DNA of 64,000 bases from Pseudomonas khavaziana (GTDB lineage: Bacteria; Pseudomonadota; Gammaproteobacteria; Pseudomonadales; Pseudomonadaceae). Of the stretch, positions 53,124 through 61,159 are shown one piece after another (positions within the stretch are counted from its first letter, which is position 1; every line of letters starts with the position of its first letter). The notes under the pieces were generated by a model, which was not told the DNA's origin, made no database searches, and saw nothing but the letters and a program-made list of their open reading frames with translations. Position numbers and translations under genes: made by a program. Location of the stretch: assembly GCF_019145205.1 (NCBI RefSeq), contig NZ_JAHSTT010000006.1, forward strand, positions 310,001-374,000, written 5' to 3'.

Positions 53124-53625
53124 AATGTGGGAGGGGGCTTGCCCCCGATGGCGGCCTGACAGCCGACCTGGATGTTGGATTGGGCCGAGTACATATCCGT
53201 TATTTGGGTAACGGCCACTATGGGTTCCGCTCTTACAGCGGGTCACTTTTGAAAAGCGCAAAAGTAACCAAAACGCTCTTGCCCCACCACTCGGCACCTC
53301 GCTTAGGCTCGGTGTGCCCGTAATCCGACCTGGATTTGGGGGGCCGCCGCCACGCGCCATCCATGGCGCGGGGCGGCTAAACCGGCATCCCTGCCGGTTT
53401 ACCCCCCAAATCCAGGTCGGATTACGGCCAGCGTGGTTTGACGGGGCGCCTAAGATCAAAAGCAGATCAAGATCAAGAGCGGCTCGCTCCGCATCGTGGT
53501 TACTGGGGGCTGCTACAGAGTTGTGTAGTTATCCATGCTGCGCTAGCGGTGTGTCAGCCTCTGAGTTTTTGGCGGGGCCGTCGCCATCGGGGTAGGTCGA
53601 ATCTTCGCACTGTCCCTCTCACATT
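53124..53625 (+). repeat. Structured REP-bounded intergenic element, copy C
   Basis: Same core and orientation as copies A and B. The long stem is intact here: 53318-53343 and 53402-53427 are a perfect 26-bp inverted repeat enclosing two short hairpins (CGCGCCAT/ATGGCGCG; AAACCGGCA/TGCCGGTTT). Upstream stems are CCGTTA/TAACGG and ACTTTTG/CAAAAGT. The left REP (53124-53160) is standard. The right one (53580-53625) is degenerate and keeps GTCGAATCTTCGCA, a relic of the variant insert. It lies between the convergent sigma-54 activator and lacI-type genes. 53039-53123 holds only a partial REP. Confidence 0.85.
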
Positions 53626-53639
53626 GTGTTCTTTGTGTC

Positions 53640-54689
53640 TCAAGTGCCCATGTTTTCCGGGGTCACTATCTGCGGTGGTATATGCACCCGATGCCGCACA
53701 GGATCGAAGCCTTCGTCATTCAGCAACTGCACCAGCAGTTGCACCAATGCCTGCGCCGTCTGACGCGGCTGCGAGTCCATCACTACATCGATCAAGCCGC
53801 GGCTCAACGCTTGGCGTGACAGTTCGGTCGACTCCTGCAGAATGCAACACAGCGCCGGGCGCTTGGGGAGTTGCGCCAGGGCGTTGATCACGCCGTCACC
53901 GCCGCCGCCCACCACGCACAGGCCGCGCAGGTCGGTGTGGCGGGCGAGCAGGTCGAGGGTGGCTTCTTCGGTGATGTCGCAGTTATCCAGGTTGATCAGC
54001 GGCTCCAACGGCTTGAGGCCCGGTGCGTGCTCGGCCAGGTAGCTGTGCAAGCCTTTGACCCGTGCCTGGTGCCCGAGGAAACGATGGCCGCCAAGTAAAA
54101 TGCCAACGCTGCCTTTGCGTGCGCCGCAGGTGTGTGCCAGCAGCCAGCCCATGGTGCGCCCGACGACGTGGTTGTCCTGGCCCACATAGGGTTCGAGGGC
54201 CTGTTCATGGATATCCGAGAGCAGGGCAACCACCGGCACGCCGGCGTCACGGATCTGCGTCAGGCAGGCGTTGATCAGCGGATGGGCGAAGCTGACCACC
54301 GCCAGGGCGTCGCACTGCACCGCCAGTTGCTCGATCTGCGCCACGATGGCACTCGGGGAACGGTCGTTGATGTAGTCGAACTGGCAGCTCAGGTTGGCGC
54401 TGGCGTGATGCTGCGCGGCATCGCTGATGGACTGGGCGAGGTTGGCATAGAAGGCCTGGGCGGTGCCCAGCAACAACACGCCGAATCGGTAGGTGGGCCG
54501 GCGTTCGCGAATGCGCTGGCCGATCAGTCGCGCGGCGAAGTAGCCCACGGCTTCGGCGGCCTGGAACACCTGTTCGGCCGTGCCCGGGTTGACCGGGGCG
54601 CGGGCGTTCAAGACCCGGTCGACGGTGGCCACGCTGAGCCCCGCGTGGGCGGCGACGGTGGCGATGGTTGGGCGTTTATGGTTGTGCAT
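53640..54689 (-). CDS. LacI-family transcriptional repressor
   Basis: A 349-residue repressor. The N-terminal helix-turn-helix is TIATVAAHAGLSVATVDRVL (about 8-27) with the hinge region to about 60. A periplasmic-binding-protein-like sensor follows (about 65-340; FGVLLLGTAQAFYANLAQSI; LCVVGGGGDGVINAL), similar to regulators of sugar and cyclitol genes. It is divergent from the mocD-like gene, with a palindromic operator 20 bp from its own start. Likely represses the D-E-F arm and itself until a sugar or cyclitol binds. Confidence 0.92.
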   Translation of the reverse strand: MHNHKRPTIATVAAHAGLSVATVDRVLNARAPVNPGTAEQVFQAAEAVGYFAARLIGQRIRERRPTYRFGVLLLGTAQAFYANLAQSISDAAQHHASANLSCQFDYINDRSPSAIVAQIEQLAVQCDALAVVSFAHPLINACLTQIRDAGVPVVALLSDIHEQALEPYVGQDNHVVGRTMGWLLAHTCGARKGSVGILLGGHRFLGHQARVKGLHSYLAEHAPGLKPLEPLINLDNCDITEEATLDLLARHTDLRGLCVVGGGGDGVINALAQLPKRPALCCILQESTELSRQALSRGLIDVVMDSQPRQTAQALVQLLVQLLNDEGFDPVRHRVHIPPQIVTPENMGT

Positions 54690-54708
54690 TGGCAGGCCCC
54701 TTGAGCGT

Positions 54709-54728
54709 CTTGATAGAAAACTATCAAG
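54709..54728. promoter_or_regulatory. Palindromic operator for the LacI-family repressor
   Basis: The arms CTTGATAG and CTATCAAG around AAAA form a 20-bp dyad, 20 bp upstream of the repressor gene and 125 bp upstream of the desaturase-like gene. A second CTTGATAG half site follows at 54750-54757, which could give a paired site. Confidence 0.75.
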
Positions 54729-54852
54729 CCCCGCTGGGGCTGGATGATAGCTTGATAGGGAATGGATTCAAGGCCTTGAGGGTGATTTGGCTGCGCTCTA
54801 TGGTGGGTTCCGCAAAGCACCTGAAACCTCACGCTTGCGGAGAACAATAACA

Positions 54853-55944
54853 ATGCCTGAACACACCGCTTACCGCGCCCGGCGCGACTACAGCCTCACT
54901 GGTCCCGAAGCGGCACGTGCCGCCGAAAAGGGCCTGGTCTCGGCCAGCTGGTATCAGTCGCCTATCTCGCGCAAACGTATGAAAGAACTGATGCAGCGCC
55001 GCGACGGCCCGGCCTTGCTCGATACGGCCATATGGGTTTCGACGCTATTGGTCACAGGCTTTGGTGGTTACTGGTTCTGGGGCTCCTGGGCCTGTGTGCC
55101 ATTCTTCCTGGCTTATGGCGTGCTCTACGGCACCGCGTCCAACCCGCGCTGGCATGAAACCGGCCACGGCACCGCGTTCAAGACCCGCTGGATGAACGAT
55201 GGGCTGTACCAGGTCGCGTGCTTCATGTGCCTGTTCGAACCCCACGTCTGGCGCTGGAGCCATGCCCGTCATCACACCGACACCATTGTCGTCGGCCGCG
55301 ACCCGGAGATCGTCGAGCCGCGCCCGCCGAGCCTGTGGATGATGGCCCTCAGCCTGTTCAACCTGCCGCTGGCCTGGAAGACCTTCAGCGGCGTGGCTCG
55401 CCATGCGGTGGGCCGGATGAGTGCCCAGGAGCAGGACTTTATCCCCGAAACCGAGTGGCCCAAGGTGTTCCGTGCCGCACGTATATGGATTGGGGTTTAT
55501 GCGTTGATCATCGGCACCGCGTTGTACCTGCACAGCTGGCTACCGCTGATGCTGGTGGGCCTGCCCAGTCTCTATGGTGCCTGGCTCGGCTACCTGTTTG
55601 GGCTCAGCCAGCATGTGGGCCTGGCCGAAGATGTGCTCGACCACCGCAGCAACTGCCGCACCATCTACATGAACCGGGTGCTGCGCTTTATCTACATGAA
55701 CATGAACTACCACCTCGAACACCACATGTATCCGATGGTGCCTTACCACGCACTTGAACAACTGCACGAAGAAATCCGCAGCGACTGCCCGCCGCCGTAC
55801 GCCAACCTGTTCGAGGCCTACAGGGAAATCATCGCGACGATCCGCAAACAACGCAGCGACCCGAGCTATTTCGTCCAGCGTCCGATTCGCCCGCAGGCGC
55901 AATCCGCCCCTGCCGCTCTGCACGCAGAAGCCTCTGCTGGCTGA
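54853..55944 (+). CDS. mocD: Fatty-acid-desaturase-fold oxygenase, MocD-like
   Basis: A 363-residue membrane-bound diiron oxygenase. The three His clusters are complete: HETGH (101-105), HARHH (137-141) and HLEHH (287-291). Hydrophobic spans occur at about 55-100, 170-185 and 215-255. The family covers desaturases, AlkB-type hydroxylases and rhizobial MocD. The ATG at 54853 has GGAG upstream and matches the domain start. It is followed by a Rieske ferredoxin and a ferredoxin reductase, the natural electron chain. In rhizobia, mocDEF is linked to O-demethylation of 3-O-methyl-scyllo-inosamine; the same reaction type is inferred here. Confidence 0.85.
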   Translation: MPEHTAYRARRDYSLTGPEAARAAEKGLVSASWYQSPISRKRMKELMQRRDGPALLDTAIWVSTLLVTGFGGYWFWGSWACVPFFLAYGVLYGTASNPRWHETGHGTAFKTRWMNDGLYQVACFMCLFEPHVWRWSHARHHTDTIVVGRDPEIVEPRPPSLWMMALSLFNLPLAWKTFSGVARHAVGRMSAQEQDFIPETEWPKVFRAARIWIGVYALIIGTALYLHSWLPLMLVGLPSLYGAWLGYLFGLSQHVGLAEDVLDHRSNCRTIYMNRVLRFIYMNMNYHLEHHMYPMVPYHALEQLHEEIRSDCPPPYANLFEAYREIIATIRKQRSDPSYFVQRPIRPQAQSAPAALHAEASAG

Positions 55945-55974
55945 TCTTCATCCTTCGTACAAGAGAACAATGCC

Positions 55975-56301
55975 ATGAACGATCAATGGATCGATGTCTG
56001 CGCCGTGGGCGCAATAGACCCCGAAGACGTACTGCGCTTCGACCACGGCGCGCACACCTACGCGGTGTTCCGCTCTGCCGAGGATGAGTTCTTCGCCACC
56101 GCTGGCCTGTGCACCCACGAGAAAATCCACCTGGCGGACGGCCTGGTGATGGACCACGTGATCGAATGCCCCAAGCACAACGGACGCTTCGATTACCGTT
56201 CCGGCAAAGCCCTGGGCGCGCCGGTGTGCGTCAACCTCAAGACCTACCCGGTGCGGGTCGAAGCGGGGCGGGTATTGCTCGCCGTCACGGCCGAAAGATG
56301 A
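55975..56301 (+). CDS. mocE: Rieske-type [2Fe-2S] ferredoxin, MocE-like
   Basis: A 108-residue soluble electron carrier. The cluster ligands are visible as C46-x-H48 (CTH) and C65-xx-H68 (CPKH), the Rieske pattern of oxygenase ferredoxins. It sits between the diiron oxygenase and the reductase and overlaps the latter by 4 nt (ATGA). It would pass electrons from the reductase to the oxygenase. Confidence 0.9.
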   Translation: MNDQWIDVCAVGAIDPEDVLRFDHGAHTYAVFRSAEDEFFATAGLCTHEKIHLADGLVMDHVIECPKHNGRFDYRSGKALGAPVCVNLKTYPVRVEAGRVLLAVTAER

Positions 56302-57497
56302 GCCAGGCCCTGATCATCGTCGGCGCCGGCCACGCCGGTGGCCGTGCTGCATTGACCTTGCGTGAAGAAGGCTACACCGGGCGCCTGATCCTGATCGGTG
56401 ATGAAGCGCACTTGCCTTATGAACGGCCGCCGCTTTCCAAAGGTGTGCTGCAAGGCTCGATCGACCTGGCAGGCTGCAGCCTGTGCGACAACGCACGGCT
56501 GGCAGCGCTGGGCATCGAGCATATCGCCGGCAACCCGGTGAGCCGCCTGGACACGCAGCAACACCGGCTGCAACTGGCCGACGGCCAATGGTTGACCTAT
56601 ACCGGGTTGTTGCTGGCTACCGGCGGCCGGGCGCGGCGCTTGCCCGAGGCGCAGGCGCCTGTGCTTTACCTGCGTACCCACGATGAAGCCTTGGCCCTGC
56701 GTGACAGGTTACGTCCCGGCACCCGCCTGGTCGTGGTCGGCGGTGGTTTTATCGGCCTCGAGGTGGCTGCGACCGCACGGGGGTTGGGGTGTGAGGTCAC
56801 GCTGCTTGAAGCCGGGCCACGCTTGGCGGGCCGGGTGTTGCCGGCGCCGATCAGTGCAGCGCTGCTGGCGCTGCATCGTGAGCAGGGTGTGGACGTGCGC
56901 TTGAACGTCGCCGTGGAATGCATCCACGTCGACGCCGTACAACTGGTCGATGGGCAACGGCTGCCTTGTGACCTGGTGGTGGCCGGCATCGGCATGCAAC
57001 CCAATATCGAGCTGGCGGCGGCGGCAGGGCTGGAAGTCGGGCAGGGCATTCGTGTCGACGCGCAATTGCGCACCAGCGCGGCGGATATCTATGCGGCGGG
57101 GGATGTCTGCGAGTTTCGTCTCGCTGGCGTCTATCAGCGTCAGGAAACCTGGCGCAACGCCGAGGCCCAGGGGCGGCACGCCGCGTTGAACCTGCTGGGG
57201 CGAGCACTGCCATTCGAGACGCTCCCCGGTTTCTGGTCCGACCAATACGACTGGGGTTTGCAGACTGTCGGGGTAATGACTGCACGCACGGTCAGCCGCG
57301 CGCTGCCTGGCGCAGGCCTGCTGCTGTTTTACCTCGACGCCGATGCCCGGTTGCAAGGTGCCTGCGGCTGGGCGCCGGGCAACGGTGCGGCCAGGGACAT
57401 CAAGCTGTGCGAACGCCTGATTGCGGCGGGCACGGTGCTCAACCCGGGCAGCCTGGCAGATGCCGATGTGTCTCTCAAACCACTGTTGCGAGGCTGA
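56298..57497 (+). CDS. mocF: FAD-dependent ferredoxin reductase, MocF-like
   Basis: A 399-residue flavoprotein. The FAD motif is IIVGAGHAGGRAAL (about 6-19), with LPYERPPLSKGVL typical of oxygenase-coupled ferredoxin reductases. The NAD site is VVVGGGFIGLEVAATARGLG (about 147), and the second FAD site is DIYAAGDVCEF. The C-terminal domain is of the reductase_C type (PGFWSDQYDWGLQTVG). Translation overlap with the Rieske gene fixes the start. It completes an NAD(P)H-reductase-ferredoxin-diiron oxygenase chain. Confidence 0.92.
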   Translation: MSQALIIVGAGHAGGRAALTLREEGYTGRLILIGDEAHLPYERPPLSKGVLQGSIDLAGCSLCDNARLAALGIEHIAGNPVSRLDTQQHRLQLADGQWLTYTGLLLATGGRARRLPEAQAPVLYLRTHDEALALRDRLRPGTRLVVVGGGFIGLEVAATARGLGCEVTLLEAGPRLAGRVLPAPISAALLALHREQGVDVRLNVAVECIHVDAVQLVDGQRLPCDLVVAGIGMQPNIELAAAAGLEVGQGIRVDAQLRTSAADIYAAGDVCEFRLAGVYQRQETWRNAEAQGRHAALNLLGRALPFETLPGFWSDQYDWGLQTVGVMTARTVSRALPGAGLLLFYLDADARLQGACGWAPGNGAARDIKLCERLIAAGTVLNPGSLADADVSLKPLLRG

Positions 57498-57498
57498 T

Positions 57499-58317
57499 AT
57501 GCGTCAACTTCTGGTATTCCAATCGATGTGGGCCATGCAAACCGAGCCCGGCAGCCTCGACACGCAGCTGGACCGCATCGCCGCCGCCGGTTTCGACGGC
57601 ATCACCGACCATTACTGGACGCCCGCCGCCGTCCCGCGCCTGCACGCTGCCGCCACGGCCAGGGGTTTGCAGATCGAAGGCCAGTTGTTCCCGCAATCGG
57701 TGGATGACCTGGCCGCTGCACTGGAGGTGATCAGCCGCTACGGTTGCCACCACCTCACCCTGCAAGCCGATGTGCGTCCGCGTACCCAGGCCGAGGCGGC
57801 CAGGCTGATCGAAGGCTGGCAACGCCTGGCCGAACAGGTGGACTTTCCGATCCTGCTGGAAACCCACCGTTATCGACTGACCAATGATCTGTTGTTCACC
57901 CTCGAACTGCTGGCGCAGATGCCCGACCTGAAACTGCTCGCGGACCTGTCTCACTACGTCGTCGGCCGCGAGTTGCCAGAACCCGGCGCCTTGCAAGACG
58001 ACGAGCAGATACGCACGATCCTGCGCCATAGCTGGGGTTTTCATGGCCGCATCGCCAGCAGCGAACAGGTGCAGGTGGGCCTGGATTTTCCTCAGCACCA
58101 GCCTTGGGTCGAGCGCTTTACCAGCTGGTGGCGCTATGGGATCGACGACTGGCTGACCCGCGCCGACACGCCCCGGAGCCTGTCCTTCACCTGCGAACTG
58201 GGCCCGCCACCCTATGCGATCACCGATGCAAAGGGTCGGGAACTCACTGATCGCTGGGCCGAGGCGCTCAAGATGAAAGCGCTGATTCGCCAGGTGTGGG
58301 CCAGTTGTCACGGCTGA
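57499..58317 (+). CDS. TIM-barrel sugar isomerase/epimerase-like protein, second of the locus
   Basis: A 272-residue AP-endonuclease-2-fold protein, one base after the reductase stop. Marks: IAAAGFDGITDHYW, HLTLQADVRP, FPILLETHRYRLTNDLLF (metal Glu), LKLLADLSHYVVG (metal Asp/His) and HGRIASSEQVQVGLDF. The metal-site layout is that of xylose-isomerase-like barrels, but the sequence is distinct from the mocC-like protein of the left arm. I do not know a named homologue. It may process the demethylated product. Confidence 0.8.
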   Translation: MRQLLVFQSMWAMQTEPGSLDTQLDRIAAAGFDGITDHYWTPAAVPRLHAAATARGLQIEGQLFPQSVDDLAAALEVISRYGCHHLTLQADVRPRTQAEAARLIEGWQRLAEQVDFPILLETHRYRLTNDLLFTLELLAQMPDLKLLADLSHYVVGRELPEPGALQDDEQIRTILRHSWGFHGRIASSEQVQVGLDFPQHQPWVERFTSWWRYGIDDWLTRADTPRSLSFTCELGPPPYAITDAKGRELTDRWAEALKMKALIRQVWASCHG

Positions 58318-58330
58318 TCTGCTAACCTGC

Positions 58331-58346
58331 GTCGGTTCAAACCGAC
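58331..58346. promoter_or_regulatory. Short palindrome between the moc-like arm and the DyP gene
   Basis: GTCGGTT and AACCGAC flank CA. No T-run follows, so it is not a standard terminator. It lies 22 bp upstream of the peroxidase start and may be an operator. Confidence 0.35.
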
Positions 58347-58367
58347 CTTAGCCTATGGATCTGCCTG

Positions 58368-59321
58368 ATGAAAACCTGCCCTGTCCAGCCACCGCTCGAA
58401 CCGCAGTCTGTGTGCCACCCGATTACCAGCAGCGCGATTTTCATGGTCGCCACCCTGGCCCCTGATGCGGTTGAAAACGTGCGTGAGTGGTGTGCCGACA
58501 TTGCCGGCCTTGTGCGTTCGGTGGGCAAGCGCGTGCCGTCGGGCAACCTGACCTGCGTCTGCGGCTTTGGCTCGGATGCGTGGGACCGGCTGTTCGGCGC
58601 CCCGCGCCCGGCAGCACTGCACCCGTTTCGCGAATTCGGGGTAGAAGGGCGCAAAGCGGTGTCGACCCCTGGCGATATCCTCCTGCATATCCGTGCCGAG
58701 CAGATGGACTTGTGTTTCGAGCTGGCGACCCAGCTGATGGCCGCCTTGGGCGAGAGCGTCAAGGTGGTGGATGAGGTCCAGGGTTTCCGTTATTTCGATA
58801 TGCGCAGCATCATCGGTTTTGTCGACGGCACTGAAAACCCGGTAGGGCGCAAGGCCGAAAGATTCACCCTGGTCGGTGACGAAGATCCTCAATTCGAGGG
58901 CGGCAGCTACGTGCTGGTGCAGAAATACCTGCACAACATGAACGCCTGGAATAGCTTGACGGTAGAAGCCCAGGAGAAGGTGATCGGGCGCACCAAGCTG
59001 GCGGATATCGAACTGGACGAAGAAGCCAAGCCGAGCAACTCCCACAGCGCCTTGACCGTCATCACCGACGAGAACGGTGAGGAAGTGAAGATCCTGCGCG
59101 ACAACATGCCCTTCGGCCGCCCGGGCGCCGGCGAGTTCGGCACCTACTTCATCGGCTACGCGCGCTCGCCGCAGCCGCTGGAGCAGATGCTGGAAAACAT
59201 GTTCGTCGGCCGCCCGGTCGGCAACTATGACCGCTTGCTCGACTTCAGTACCGCCGTGACTGGCGGCCTGTTTTTCGTGCCCTCGGCCGACCTGCTCGAA
59301 GAACTGGCTGACCGCCAGTAA
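58368..59321 (+). CDS. DyP-type haem peroxidase
   Basis: A 317-residue dye-decolorising peroxidase, class B/YfeX-like by length. The family motif GFVDGTENP is at 150-158, with the distal Asp in it. The proximal His is probably in PSNSHSALTV (about 226), and the distal Arg region follows (FGRPGAGEFGTYFIGYARS). No signal peptide, so cytoplasmic unless encapsulated; no encapsulin gene or obvious C-terminal targeting tail is nearby. It is 50 nt downstream of the TIM-barrel gene and could be co-transcribed, though a functional link is not evident. Confidence 0.94.
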   Translation: MKTCPVQPPLEPQSVCHPITSSAIFMVATLAPDAVENVREWCADIAGLVRSVGKRVPSGNLTCVCGFGSDAWDRLFGAPRPAALHPFREFGVEGRKAVSTPGDILLHIRAEQMDLCFELATQLMAALGESVKVVDEVQGFRYFDMRSIIGFVDGTENPVGRKAERFTLVGDEDPQFEGGSYVLVQKYLHNMNAWNSLTVEAQEKVIGRTKLADIELDEEAKPSNSHSALTVITDENGEEVKILRDNMPFGRPGAGEFGTYFIGYARSPQPLEQMLENMFVGRPVGNYDRLLDFSTAVTGGLFFVPSADLLEELADRQ

Positions 59322-59323
59322 CC

Positions 59324-59423
59324 TGTAGGAGCGAGCTTGCTCGCGAAAAGCGTCAACGATAACGCGGGCATCCTGAATGTACGCGGTACCTTTGGATTTT
59401 TCGCGAGCAAGCTCGCTCCTACA
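59324..59423. repeat. REPIN, TGTAGGAGC type
   Basis: Arms TGTAGGAGCGAGCTTGCTCG and GCGAGCAAGCTCGCTCCTAC, with GTCAACGATAACGCG in the spacer, as at 38207-38306. It lies between the convergent peroxidase and uppP genes. Confidence 0.87.
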
Positions 59424-59436
59424 AAAAATGATCGCG

Positions 59437-60309
59437 TCAGGTAAGCAACCCGGTGCTGACCGCCACAATCAGGAAGACCCCCAGCAGCGCACGGTAGATC
59501 ACGAACGGCCAGGTGGAGAAGCGCTCCAGGAACTTCATCAGGCCCCAGATCGCGAAGAACGCCGAGATGCTCGCCACCACCAGGCCGAAGATCAAATGCG
59601 GCCAGGCGTGGGCGGGCATGTCGGCGTGCAGCAGCACCCACAGTTCTTTCAAACCGGCCAGGGCGATGGCCGGCAGACCCAGCAGGAAGGAAAACCGCGC
59701 CGCTTCTTCGCGTTTGAAATTCAGGAACAGCGCTGCGGTCAGCGTGGAGCCCGAACGCGACACCCCGGGAATCAGCGCGCCGATCTGCGCCACCCCCACG
59801 ATCAGCGCATCGCGCAGGCGCATCTGGCCGACGTCGCGGGTGTGGCGGGCGCGCACTTCGGCCAGGGCCAGCAATATCGCCATCACCACACAGGCAATGC
59901 CGATCACCATCAGCCCGCGCAATGGCGAGTTGCAGGTATTCAAGGTCGAAGACAAGGCCAGGCCGGCAATGCCAATCGGGAGTGTCGCCAGCACAATCGC
60001 CACCGCCAGCTTGAACCACGGGTCGTTATAGTCGCCCCGGCGTACCGCACTGATGCTGCCGGTGGTGACCTGGCGCACATCCCGCCAGAAGTAACTGACC
60101 ACCGCCGCCAGCGCCGCCAATTGCATGGCTGCGGAAAATGCCGAGCCCGGGTCTTGCCAGCCGAGCAGGGCGGGCACCACGCGCATATGCGCCGTGGACG
60201 ATACCGGCAGCAATTCGGTAATGCCCTGGATCACCCCCAGGATGAAGATCTGCAGGTAATCCAGGGAGGCAAAGCCGACATCCAGGCCGGCGGTACAGAC
60301 GTTGGTCAA
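59437..60309 (-). CDS. uppP: Undecaprenyl-diphosphate phosphatase
   Basis: A 290-residue inner-membrane phosphatase (BacA family) that recycles the lipid carrier of peptidoglycan and LPS synthesis. Catalytic motifs are QGITELLPVSSTAH (Glu32) and PGVSRSGSTL. About eight hydrophobic spans. The likely start is TTG at 60309, with AAGGA about 10 nt upstream; no ATG fits before the first motif. The opening differs from the common UppP (GLTEFLPISSTGH), so this may be a second paralogue. Confidence 0.92.
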   Translation of the reverse strand: MTNVCTAGLDVGFASLDYLQIFILGVIQGITELLPVSSTAHMRVVPALLGWQDPGSAFSAAMQLAALAAVVSYFWRDVRQVTTGSISAVRRGDYNDPWFKLAVAIVLATLPIGIAGLALSSTLNTCNSPLRGLMVIGIACVVMAILLALAEVRARHTRDVGQMRLRDALIVGVAQIGALIPGVSRSGSTLTAALFLNFKREEAARFSFLLGLPAIALAGLKELWVLLHADMPAHAWPHLIFGLVVASISAFFAIWGLMKFLERFSTWPFVIYRALLGVFLIVAVSTGLLT

Positions 60310-60489
60310 AATACAAGTCCTTGAGCGAAAGGTGGAAATCGGCGAAGTTTATTCTAAATGTTTCAGGAAATTGGCCCGGGCAAGCGCTATCTGCAATCGG
60401 TTCAGCCAATAGAAAGGATTCGACAATCCATTGGCGTGACCGGCACTTTTGTGAACAATGGCGCCCTGCGTTTTTTCACCGAGAGCCCC

Positions 60490-60996
60490 ATGCCTGAAAC
60501 CACCGTTGAATTGATCCAGACCGGCCCCGAAGACGCCGAGCTGATCCGCAATCTCTACCAGTACTACGCCTACGAGTCTTCGGACTGGGAACAGGAAGAT
60601 GTCGAGGCCGATGGCCGTTTCTATATCCATGACGAGCACCTGACGCGCTACTGGCACGACCCACAGTGGAGCGCCAACCTGTTGCTGGTCGATGGCTATA
60701 TCGCCGGTTTCCTGTTGATCGAAGGCAGCGAACTGCCGGGCATCGACGCCTTGGAACTGGCCGACCTGTTTATCCTCAAGCGCTACCGCCGCAAGGGCAT
60801 TGGCCGCGCCATCGCCAGCCAGGTGCTGTGCAGTGGCGAGTCCAATTGGCTGGTGCGTTTCTATGATCAGGACGAAGTGTCCCAGGCGTTCTGGCGCACC
60901 GTGCTGGATAACCTGCCGCGTCCGGTGCAGACGATTGAGCTGGAGGATGAGCCGCAGCTGGTGAGCTACCTGATTACCCGGGTTTCGCTGCATTGA
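60490..60996 (+). CDS. GNAT-family N-acetyltransferase
   Basis: A 168-residue acetyl-CoA-dependent transferase. The ATG at 60490 begins MPETTVELIQTGPEDAELIR, the usual beta1-alpha1 of GNAT. The CoA-binding motif A is LFILKRYRRKGIGRAIASQV (R/QxxGxG/A), preceded by the strand DALELADLF. Acceptor unknown. It is divergent from uppP. Confidence 0.9.
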   Translation: MPETTVELIQTGPEDAELIRNLYQYYAYESSDWEQEDVEADGRFYIHDEHLTRYWHDPQWSANLLLVDGYIAGFLLIEGSELPGIDALELADLFILKRYRRKGIGRAIASQVLCSGESNWLVRFYDQDEVSQAFWRTVLDNLPRPVQTIELEDEPQLVSYLITRVSLH

Positions 60997-61041
60997 TGGG
61001 CGGGTTTTGCTGAGGTTGAAGGCTGCGCACCGTAATCAAAA

Positions 61042-61130
61042 TGTGGGAGGGGGCTTGCTCCCGATAGCGGTGGGTCAGTCACCTGATGCTGGGACTGACC
61101 ACCGCTATCGGGAGCAAGCCCCCTCCCACA
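61042..61130. repeat. REPIN, TGTGGGAGG type, between convergent genes
   Basis: Arms beginning TGTGGGAGGGGGCTTGCTCC and ending GGAGCAAGCCCCCTCCCACA form a stem of about 36 bp around a short spacer, with GGTCAGTC/GACTGACC also paired. It probably acts as a bidirectional terminator. Confidence 0.88.
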
Positions 61131-61159
61131 GTTCGAACGCCAACAATTCGGCCACGCCC

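Noticed and set aside
54690..54852. Sigma-54 promoter for the mocD-like arm
   Set aside because: No GG-N10-GC arrangement with acceptable flanks was found; the LacI operator is the better explanation of control.
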